The translations under genes were made by a program, and so were the position numbers. Below, piece after piece: positions 7,033-12,699 of a stretch of DNA of 25,103 nucleotides. The DNA comes from JBDZUZ01 sp040255445. Lineage in GTDB: Bacteria > Planctomycetota > Phycisphaerae > Phycisphaerales > UBA1924. Location: assembly GCA_040255445.1 (NCBI GenBank), contig JBDZUZ010000039.1, positions 1 through 25,103 on the forward strand. Direction: 5' to 3'. How positions within the stretch are numbered: position 1 is the stretch's first letter; every line of letters begins with the position of its first letter. The notes beneath the pieces are model-generated. The model was not told the DNA's origin, did no database searches, and saw nothing but the letters and a program-made list of their open reading frames with translations.

Positions 7033-8373
7033 ATGTCACGCTCTTGCACCGCAACCCCGCCCCCCGTCGCCGACAACACCGCAGCGACGGCGGCAGCGTC
7101 CCCGCCAGCTCCGGAAACGCCGCGGCCATTGTTCCAGCGCGTGCAGATGCAGATGGATCTCGCCGCCGACGCCATGAGCATTCCTGTCGGGGTACGCCGG
7201 ATTCTCGCCCGCCCGATGTGCGAGATCAGCGTCACGTTCCCCGTGCGGATGGACGACGGTCGGCTCGAGACCTTCACCGGATACCGCGTGCAGCACAACA
7301 ACGCCCTGGGACCGTTCAAGGGGGGAATCCGCTACCACCCGGATGTGAGCCTCGATGAAGTCCGCGCGCTCGCGGCGTGGATGACACTCAAATGCGCTTT
7401 GGTGGACATCCCGTTCGGCGGCGCGAAGGGCGGTGTCGAGGTAGATCCCGCGATACTCAGTGAGTCCGAACGCGAACGCCTCACACGCCGGTTCGTGTAC
7501 GCACTCGGCGCGAACATCGGTCCGAACTACGATGTCCCCGCGCCCGATGTGAACACCGATGCGCGGACGATGGCATGGATCGTCGATACCTACGCCGCCA
7601 CGCTCGCCCCCCACGAACGCCACCACGCGCTCGCTGTCGTGACCGGCAAACCGGTAAGCTCCGGCGGATCCGTCGGCCGGGAGAAGGCCACCGGACAGGG
7701 CGTCGTTGATCTCATCGAGATGTGGTCGAAGGAACGCGGGCTCAACCTCGAGGGCCTCCGATTCACGGTCCAGGGGTTCGGGAAGGTCGGGTCGTGGGCA
7801 GCGCGAATCCTCCAGGGCCACGGAGCCGTGCTCGTCGCGGTCGAGGACGTCACCGGAGCAATCGCCGCGGATGCGGGCATCGATGCCGAAGCTCTCGCAC
7901 TCTACGTGCGCAGCACCCGCGGCGTGAGAGGCTTCCAAGGTGCGCGGCCGGTGACCCGCGCCGAGTTCCTGTCGCAACATGCGGATGTCTTCATCCCCGC
8001 GGCGATGGAGGACCAGATCACCGGTATCGCCGCCGAGATGTTGCGTGTGAAGCTCGTGGCGGAGGGTGCGAACGGGCCCACAACGCCCGAAGGCGACGTT
8101 GTCCTCAAGGACCGCGGGATCGACGTCATCCCGGACATCCTGTGCAACGCCGGCGGTGTCATCGTGAGCTACTTCGAGTGGCTTCAAAACCGGGGCGGCG
8201 CGGCGTGGACGGCTCAAGAGATCGACAGCCGGCTGCTCGAAATCCTCACACGTGCCTACGAGCGCGTCCGCACGACGGCCGCCTCCCGCGGAATCGACCG
8301 TCGCACCGCGGCGTACGCCGCGGCCATGAGCCGTCTCGAGCAGGTGTACGCCGACCGCGGCATCTTCCCCTGA
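7033..8373 (+). CDS. gdhA: Glutamate dehydrogenase (Glu/Leu/Phe/Val dehydrogenase family)
   Basis: 446 aa. It would interconvert glutamate and 2-oxoglutarate plus ammonia with NAD(P). The substrate half shows PFKGGIRYHP (K96), the conserved K120, FGGAKGG (K132) and D172 in APDVNTDARTM; the nucleotide-binding half has GFGKVG (248-253) followed by a hydrophobic strand and the EGANGPTTPEGD loop typical of the family. A Pro/Ala-rich stretch of about 30 residues before the fold is extra and probably disordered. The ATG at 7033 follows AAAGGAG at an 11-base distance. It is the first gene behind the sigma54 promoter, and the downstream Rnk gene follows after 39 bp with its own strong ribosome site. 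Cofactor (NAD or NADP) cannot be told from this reading; leucine or phenylalanine dehydrogenase is less likely given the length. Confidence 0.95.
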   Translation: MSRSCTATPPPVADNTAATAAASPPAPETPRPLFQRVQMQMDLAADAMSIPVGVRRILARPMCEISVTFPVRMDDGRLETFTGYRVQHNNALGPFKGGIRYHPDVSLDEVRALAAWMTLKCALVDIPFGGAKGGVEVDPAILSESERERLTRRFVYALGANIGPNYDVPAPDVNTDARTMAWIVDTYAATLAPHERHHALAVVTGKPVSSGGSVGREKATGQGVVDLIEMWSKERGLNLEGLRFTVQGFGKVGSWAARILQGHGAVLVAVEDVTGAIAADAGIDAEALALYVRSTRGVRGFQGARPVTRAEFLSQHADVFIPAAMEDQITGIAAEMLRVKLVAEGANGPTTPEGDVVLKDRGIDVIPDILCNAGGVIVSYFEWLQNRGGAAWTAQEIDSRLLEILTRAYERVRTTAASRGIDRRTAAYAAAMSRLEQVYADRGIFP

Positions 8374-8412
8374 CCGCAACAACGCAGCACCAGATCCCAA
8401 GGAGGTTCGATC

Positions 8413-8826
8413 GTGGCAACACGCGATATCCATGTGACAGCAACCGATGCCGCTCGCCTGCGCGACCTGATCCGCGTTGGGGGCGATACCGACAATCGCG
8501 ACCGGCCCTACCTCGACGCCCTGGCGGCTGAACTCGAGCGAGCGAAGGTGACACCCGCGGACGATCTGGCGCCGGATGTCGTGACCATGAACTCCCGCGT
8601 TCAGCTCCGCGATGGGCGCCGGACATGGATCATGACCCTGGTCTTCCCCGAGTCGGCCGACCCCGAACAGGGCCGGATCTCGGTCTTGGCCCCACTCGGC
8701 GCGGCCATCCTCGGTTGCCGCGTCGGCCAGCGCGTCGAGTTCCGCGTGCCCGGCGGCGAGCTGCGATCCTGCGACATCCTCAGCGTCCTCTATCAGCCCG
8801 AAGCCGTGGGAGGTGCATGCCCGTGA
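8413..8826 (+). CDS. rnk: Rnk-like RNA polymerase-binding protein (copy 1)
   Basis: 137 aa, GTG start behind AAGGAGGT. It aligns well by eye with E. coli Rnk: a short helical N-terminus (DAARLRDLI... DALAAELERA), the block DVVTMNSRV, then APLGAAILGCRVGQ and the ending YQPEA. Rnk is a GreA/GreB relative made of a shortened coiled coil and the FKBP-like C-terminal domain; it binds RNA polymerase in the secondary channel region and is linked to nucleoside diphosphate kinase levels. The C-terminus (VGGACP) lacks the usual GDY ending. Its stop overlaps the start of a second Rnk-like gene. Confidence 0.93.
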   Translation: MATRDIHVTATDAARLRDLIRVGGDTDNRDRPYLDALAAELERAKVTPADDLAPDVVTMNSRVQLRDGRRTWIMTLVFPESADPEQGRISVLAPLGAAILGCRVGQRVEFRVPGGELRSCDILSVLYQPEAVGGACP

Positions 8827-9287
8827 TCAATCACACCGGACATGGAGTTGAAAGCGACACGCCGCACACCTCCGCATCGCCGGCGCCGAGGATCTCCGCC
8901 GGCACGCTGATCGTGAACCGCCTCGATAAGCGACGGCTCGCACCGCGACTGCGCAACCCCGCGGCGTACGGCCCAGTCTCTCGGCTGCGCATGCTGCTCG
9001 CCGAGGCGACCGCGGTGCCGCCCGAGCAGGTCCCGGGCGATGTCGTCACCATGAACTCCCGGATCATCCTGCGCGATCCGGCCGATGACGGACGCGAGAC
9101 CTACGTCCTCGCTTATCCGAACAACCCGGATACCGCCGCGCTCTCGGTGCTTTCACCGCTCGGGTCCGCGTTGCTCGCCGCCCGCGAGGGCGAACGCGTG
9201 GTCTACATGGGCGCCAAGTGCGCTCGTGATGTGATCGTGGAACGGATCGTGTTCCAGCCGGAGCGATCCGGCGACTACGAGCTGTAA
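8823..9287 (+). CDS. Rnk-like protein (copy 2), N-terminally extended
   Basis: 154 aa. The Rnk signature is complete: GDVVTMNSRI, LSPLGSALLAAREGE and the ending FQPERSGDYEL. An extra ~25 polar residues precede the helical region, which itself has LDKRRLAPRL instead of the usual acidic helix. I use the GTG at 8823 since GTGA overlaps the previous stop by four bases and GGAGG lies nine bases upstream; an in-frame ATG at 8817 is two codons earlier but only three bases from that ribosome site. It is in the same operon as GDH and copy 1. It clearly differs from copy 1, so it is not a recent duplicate. Confidence 0.9.
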   Translation: MINHTGHGVESDTPHTSASPAPRISAGTLIVNRLDKRRLAPRLRNPAAYGPVSRLRMLLAEATAVPPEQVPGDVVTMNSRIILRDPADDGRETYVLAYPNNPDTAALSVLSPLGSALLAAREGERVVYMGAKCARDVIVERIVFQPERSGDYEL

Positions 9288-9388
9288 TCGCCGCGACGGG
9301 GGCCCGGGCCGCCCAGCGCGACGATTGTCAGCACAAGAACTCAACACAGAACGAAGGTTCCCGCGATGGCGGGGGCCGAGGGAGCGGC

Positions 9389-9838
9389 ATGGACACGGAC
9401 AGAGTCATCATCGCCGGATTCGGACCGGTCGGCCGGGCTCTCGCCGAGGCGCTGGCGAAGCATCAGCACGAGGTCGCGATCATCGACACGAATCCACGAA
9501 CAGTCCGCGTACAGCAGGCCCTCGGACGCCGCGCGATCCACGGTGATGTGTCGGACCCTCGCACCCTCGAAGCCGCCGAACTGAACTCCGCAACGGCGCT
9601 CATCGTCACGATCCCCGATGCCGCAAAGGCGATCCAGGCGTGCCGGGTCGCGCGAGCTCTCGCCCCATCGCTCTTCATCGCCGTCCGCACGGAGTTTGCC
9701 AGCGAGGGCATCGCGGCGCTGCAGAGCGGCGCGGACAGCGTGACAGTCGAAGAGATCGCCGCCGCCGAATCCCTCGCCGAGAAGGTACTCGGTCATATGG
9801 CTCTGGACGGCCGCGGCATGTGCGAGGGCGCGGACTGA
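9389..9838 (+). CDS. Stand-alone TrkA-N (RCK) nucleotide-binding protein
   Basis: 149 aa. A Rossmann fold fills it: GFGPVG (10-15), the acidic ribose-binding D33 after a second strand (VAIIDTNP), then GDVSDPRTLEAAEL and ALIVTIPD, all typical of TrkA-N/KefC-type regulatory domains that bind NAD(H) or other nucleotides and gate K+ transport. There is no membrane part and no TrkA-C domain, and no channel gene adjoins it, so its target is not visible. It sits between the second and third Rnk-like genes; the third begins only five bases after its stop, so it belongs to the same transcript. A ribosome site GAGGGAG precedes the ATG. Confidence 0.9.
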   Translation: MDTDRVIIAGFGPVGRALAEALAKHQHEVAIIDTNPRTVRVQQALGRRAIHGDVSDPRTLEAAELNSATALIVTIPDAAKAIQACRVARALAPSLFIAVRTEFASEGIAALQSGADSVTVEEIAAAESLAEKVLGHMALDGRGMCEGAD

Positions 9839-9843
9839 TTACC

Positions 9844-10341
9844 ATGAACCTTCACCGCACCCCGGCGTTGCGCACCGTCTGGACCTTGCCTTTCTCGCAC
9901 GCGATCATCGGCCCCCCCGCCACCCCCCGATCCGTCCATGCACCACTTCCGCTTGTGATGAGCGCACTCGACCGGGAACGCCTCTTCGAACTCGCACGCA
10001 CACGCGAGCCCCCCGGAGCGCACTGGACCGCGGTGCTTTCACTTCTCAATCGCGCGATCGCGGTGCCTCCGCACCGCGTTCCGGAGGATCTGGTCACCAT
10101 GAACTCGGTCGCGTGGCTTCAGGACGTCGCGAGCGGTGCGTCCGAGGCGGCAGAGCTTGTGTACCCCGACGCGACAGACGAACGTCCGCTGGGCCGGAGC
10201 ATCACAGCCCCGCTCGGCTCGGCTCTCTTCTGCGCCCGCGTCGGCGGTCGAGTGGTCTGGCAGGCTGCGACCCGCCGCCGCGAAGCGATCATCATCGCAT
10301 TGCAGTATCAGCCGGAACGCGAACGCCACTACCACCTCTGA
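9844..10341 (+). CDS. Divergent Rnk-like protein (copy 3)
   Basis: 165 aa from the ATG at 9844, five bases after the TrkA-N stop; a start at 9958 (MSALDRERLFELA) would give 127 aa, close to normal Rnk size. The Rnk core is present but drifting: DLVTMNSVAW replaces VVTMNSR with loss of the conserved arginine, ITAPLGSALFCARVGG is retained, and the end is YQPERERHYHL. The first 38 residues (TLPFSHAIIGPP...) are unlike Rnk. It is the last gene of the cluster; the next gene has its own promoter, and I see no terminator between them. Divergence at the motif suggests a changed interaction with RNA polymerase, which is inference. Confidence 0.85.
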   Translation: MNLHRTPALRTVWTLPFSHAIIGPPATPRSVHAPLPLVMSALDRERLFELARTREPPGAHWTAVLSLLNRAIAVPPHRVPEDLVTMNSVAWLQDVASGASEAAELVYPDATDERPLGRSITAPLGSALFCARVGGRVVWQAATRRREAIIIALQYQPERERHYHL

Positions 10342-10398
10342 TCGGGGCAGCGCCACCATCGTCGCGAGCAAACCTCGGTACGACAAGGAGTTACACTC

Positions 10399-10432
10399 TT
10401 TGTTTGGCAAAACCAGACAAAATGCTGATATT
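10399..10432 (+). promoter_or_regulatory. Sigma70-type promoter overlapped by inverted repeat
   Basis: TTGGCA (10404-10409), 17 bp, then GATATT (10427-10432) resembles -35/-10. An inverted repeat, TTTGTTTGG and CCAGACAAA separated by CAAAA (10399-10421, eight of nine pairs), covers the -35 box, the position of a repressor operator. The interval is noticeably richer in A+T than its surroundings. Confidence 0.6.
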
Positions 10433-10457
10433 CTCCTTGCCAGCACGACTCGCGCAC

Positions 10458-10474
10458 TGTACATTCGCCGTACA
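10458..10474 (+). promoter_or_regulatory. Inverted repeat just before the start codon
   Basis: TGTAC and GTACA, separated by seven bases, end one base before the ATG at 10476. It could be an operator or a small leader hairpin. No Shine-Dalgarno sequence is seen here, so this gene may be translated from a nearly unstructured leader. Confidence 0.35.
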
Positions 10475-10475
10475 A

Positions 10476-11492
10476 ATGGTCGCCGAGCCCCACAACCCCG
10501 CTCCCACCACCCCGCCCGATCCCGCAACCATCCCCCGCCTCCAACCCCTGCCCCCCGAAGAAGCCCGTCTCCTCAACGCCTTCCTCTTCACCCACGACCG
10601 CGACCACTCCGCCGCGGCCGCCGCCTTCAACACGTCCGAGGTCGAGCTCATGCTCTTCCTCGACCAGCCCCACATCACGCCCTACCTCCAGCGCTTCGCC
10701 GCCAACCGCCGCGACCAGCGCACCGACCGCGCCGCCGCCAAACTCGACGACCTCATCAACCGCACCACCAACGACATCGAACTCCGCCGCGCCATCACCG
10801 CCCTCTTCCGCTTCTACCAGTCCCCGCGCCCCACATCTCCCCGTGCCATCAGGATCGGCGCAGAAAGCCCACGACCACCCCCCACGCCCGACGCCGATCC
10901 TGATGGTTCCCGCGCCGCATCGCACACCGACCCAGGTTCAACAGCCTCCCGTGCCATCAGGATCGGCTCAAAAGACCCACGACCTCACCAGGCGCCCGAC
11001 GCCGATCCTGATGGTTCCGGCGCTCCCAGCGCTGCCGCCCCCGGTGATGCCTCTCCCGACATCGCCTCCTCCGAAAGTGCCCCTCCCAGCGACGCCGCCC
11101 TCCAAACGGCCACTTCCCCAACACGCGACCACGTGACCACGCGTCCACGCGACCACTCTCCCAGCGACCACGTGACCACGCGTCCACACGACCACTCTCC
11201 CAGCGACCACTCTGACAACACCATCATCAACAACCTCACCCCCTTCATCCCCCGCGACCCGACCGAGCGCACCGTCTGGCTCAAACGCGTCACCGACAAA
11301 CGCCTCCGCTGGACCCGCGCCGACCAGCGTCAGTTCGAGTCCGATGTCAAAGCCGCGCTCGCCCAGGCTTACGCCGACGCCCGCGAGCAAGGCATCGATC
11401 TCGAAGCCCACCCCCAGACCGCACACTTCTACACCGACAGCTACATCCACCGCCTCCGCAACGACCACCTCGCGCCCGACCGACCGCCGTGA
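10476..11492 (+). CDS. Unrecognised protein with repeat-derived linker
   Basis: 338 aa, ATG start inside a defined promoter/leader. Residues ~25-120 are a compact helical domain (EEARLLNAFLFTHDRDHSAA, then AFNTSEVELMLFLDQPHITP), whose pattern of an AAA-helix followed by 'L..P.I..YL' recalls helix-turn-helix parts of small terminase subunits, but this is a weak resemblance. The middle (~122-250) is Pro/Asp/His-rich and made from two DNA repeat families: two copies of an inverted-repeat element giving RAIRIG...DADPDG, and 39-bp repeats giving RDHVTTRP.DHSPS. Residues ~255-338 are again a normal helical domain (RTVWLKRVTDKRLRWTRADQ, then an Ala-rich helix). I do not know its function. The A+T-rich leader and repeats suggest an accessory gene. 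The frame being real is supported by both conserved-looking ends. Confidence 0.7.
   Translation: MVAEPHNPAPTTPPDPATIPRLQPLPPEEARLLNAFLFTHDRDHSAAAAAFNTSEVELMLFLDQPHITPYLQRFAANRRDQRTDRAAAKLDDLINRTTNDIELRRAITALFRFYQSPRPTSPRAIRIGAESPRPPPTPDADPDGSRAASHTDPGSTASRAIRIGSKDPRPHQAPDADPDGSGAPSAAAPGDASPDIASSESAPPSDAALQTATSPTRDHVTTRPRDHSPSDHVTTRPHDHSPSDHSDNTIINNLTPFIPRDPTERTVWLKRVTDKRLRWTRADQRQFESDVKAALAQAYADAREQGIDLEAHPQTAHFYTDSYIHRLRNDHLAPDRPP
10841..10910 (+). repeat. Inverted-repeat element, copy A, inside the reading frame
   Basis: CCATCAGGATCGGCG (10846-10860) and its exact reverse complement (10892-10906) flank a 31-base loop. The 70-bp unit differs from copy B at nine positions by my count, almost all in the loop, so the pairing arms are what is conserved. 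It is translated as RAIRIG ... DADPDG. Confidence 0.9.
10949..11018 (+). repeat. Inverted-repeat element, copy B, inside the reading frame
   Basis: CCATCAGGATCGGC (10954-10967) pairs with 11001-11014 around 33 bases. It lies exactly 108 bp (36 codons) after copy A, in the same orientation and frame. Confidence 0.9.
11125..11210 (-). repeat. GTGGTCAC-family array in coding sequence
   Basis: On the plus strand it reads as units of GCGACCAC, GTGACCAC and GCGTCCAC, i.e. the 8-mer of 3405-3476 in the opposite orientation. Two TCTCCCA spacers (11157, 11196) give a higher-order period of 39 bp, which is 13 codons, so the frame stays open and encodes a His/Asp/Pro-rich repeat. Confidence 0.9.
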
Positions 11493-11667
11493 TCACGCAT
11501 CGTGGCGCGGACCGCCCGCCGGTGCGTAGCGCACGCGGCACAACGCGGCCCGGAACGCGCATCGCGGCAACCTCGGAGAACATTCAAAGCGACCGCCGAA
11601 CCCCCCGCCGCACGCTGCAAAACCCGCGCTGATCACCGCCGCGCCGCCGGTGCCGCGCTCAGAAACC

Positions 11668-11703
11668 ATAAAGAACAAGACCCCGCCGGGAGGGCGGGGC
11701 CTT
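11668..11703 (-). terminator. Intrinsic terminator of the RRM gene
   Basis: AAGACCCCGCC (11677-11687) pairs with GGCGGGGCCTT (11693-11703) with one mismatch and a GGGAG loop. Read on the minus strand it is followed by TTGTTCTTT. It lies 30 bp past the stop of the glycine-rich RRM gene. The remainder of 11493-11667 shows nothing definite. Confidence 0.8.
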
Positions 11704-11733
11704 GTAAGTGGTCATGTCTATATCGAGCAGGGG

Positions 11734-12186
11734 TTACCAGCCGCCCCGGTCGCCGCGGTCGCCGCCGCCGCCACCATAGCCGCCGCGGCCTCCACCACCG
11801 CCGCCGCCGCCACCGTAACCACCGCGGCCGCCGCCACCACCACCGCCGTAGCCGCCGCGGCCCCCGCCGCCGCCGCCGTAGCCACCGCGACCACCGCCTC
11901 CGAAGCCGCCGCCACCGCCGCCGCCGCCGAAGGAGCGCGGGGCGCGGGGCTGGGCTTCGTTGACCTTCATCGCGCGGCCCTGGAGCTCGTGCCCGTCGAG
12001 CGCCTGGATGGCGTTGGCGGCTTCATCGTCGTTTGGCATCTCGACAAAGCCGAAGCCGCGCGGGCGGCCGGTTTCGCGGTCGAGCACGATCGCCGCGGAG
12101 GCGACTTCGCCGTGCGCTTCGAAGAGCGAGCGGAGTTCATCCTCGGTCGTGCTGAACGGGAGGTTGCCGACAAACAGTTTCTTCAT
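11734..12186 (-). CDS. Glycine-rich RRM RNA-binding protein
   Basis: 150 aa. One RRM fold covers residues 3-78, with RNP2 LFVGNL (4-9) and RNP1 RGFGFVEM (43-50), both with the aromatic residues that stack on RNA bases. Residues ~85-150 are almost only Gly, Arg and Tyr in RGGYGGGGGG repeats, ending GDRGDRGGW. The layout equals the bacterial and cyanobacterial Rbp proteins, single-stranded RNA binders often induced by cold; RGG tails add RNA affinity and can promote condensation. The tail's DNA is a string of near-repeats of CCGCC/ACCGCC triplets and likely varies in length between strains. A promoter-like pair 113-125 bp upstream leaves a leader of about 110 bases, which would fit post-transcriptional control. 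It is a single-gene unit. Confidence 0.96.
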   Translation of the reverse strand: MKKLFVGNLPFSTTEDELRSLFEAHGEVASAAIVLDRETGRPRGFGFVEMPNDDEAANAIQALDGHELQGRAMKVNEAQPRAPRSFGGGGGGGGFGGGGRGGYGGGGGGRGGYGGGGGGGRGGYGGGGGGGGGRGGYGGGGGDRGDRGGW

Positions 12187-12305
12187 GACTCGTGCCCTGC
12201 CCGAGGTCTCTTTCGATCTGAACCGGTGCTGGAACTCGGGCGGACTCGAGCCACGGTCTGACGGAGCCTTGCGGTCCATCGCCGCGCGGGCCTCATCGGA
12301 CCGAG

Positions 12306-12334
12306 AGAATACAGGACGGCCGGAATCAAGTCGA
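12306..12334 (-). promoter_or_regulatory. Possible promoter of the RRM gene
   Basis: On the minus strand TCGACT (complement of 12329-12334) and TATTCT (complement of 12306-12311) are 17 bp apart, each four of six to consensus. The predicted leader is about 110 bases, long enough for a cold-responsive structure, though I could not identify one. Confidence 0.4.
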
Positions 12335-12419
12335 GTCGGAACGGGGGCGGCCGCCGGGCCCGAGAGGGGACGGCGGTGTGCCGGGGATCCGGATGGGGGT
12401 GGACCGCAGGACGGGCGGG

Positions 12420-12614
12420 TCAGGCGGCGAGGTCGAGAGCGCCGCCGAGGCCGTTGTCTGTGGGCACATTCTGCGCGGCGTCCTTGATGAGCTTGACCGC
12501 GGCTTCCCCCTGCACCTTGGACTGATCCATGGCCATTTTGGCGACGCGGATTGAGACCTGGTCGCCGAGCTTGGCCTGGGTCATCGCGGAGGCGGCGGCT
12601 GCGTCGATGTTCAT
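12420..12614 (-). CDS. YjfB-like putative motility protein
   Basis: 64 aa. The sequence follows the YjfB family closely: an N-terminal MNIDAAAASAMTQAKLGDQV, then IRVAKMAMDQSKVQGEAAVKLI. Family members are 55-70 aa helical proteins named for occurrence near flagellar genes; their biochemical role is not established. No flagellar gene is in this window. No Shine-Dalgarno site precedes the ATG, and it lies 74 bp downstream of the membrane phosphoesterase in the same direction, so it may be cotranscribed. Confidence 0.85.
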   Translation of the reverse strand: MNIDAAAASAMTQAKLGDQVSIRVAKMAMDQSKVQGEAAVKLIKDAAQNVPTDNGLGGALDLAA

Positions 12615-12673
12615 GGGGGTGTGATCGGCTGATCGGACGTGCGGGTCCAGCGGGATCCGGAGATGGCGGTCGC

Positions 12674-12699
12674 GATCAGGCGCGGCGATCAGGCGCGGC
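12674..12699 (-). repeat. 13-bp perfect tandem duplication across a stop codon
   Basis: GATCAGGCGCGGC occurs twice without a gap (12674-12686, 12687-12699). The second copy contains the TGA of the minus-strand phosphoesterase (complement of 12689-12691); the first repeats it 13 bases downstream, out of frame. Confidence 0.9.

Noticed and set aside
7036..8433. Long minus-strand frame opposite glutamate dehydrogenase
   Set aside because: Antisense shadow; GDH shows complete family motifs on the plus strand.
10841..11018. Pair of tRNA-like or attachment-site structures
   Set aside because: The stems lack tRNA arms and no integrase or transposase gene is in the window.
11718..11915. Ala/Val-rich minus-strand frame at the glycine-rich tail
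   Set aside because: Another frame of the Gly-codon repeats; the RRM frame has RNP motifs and a proper stop.
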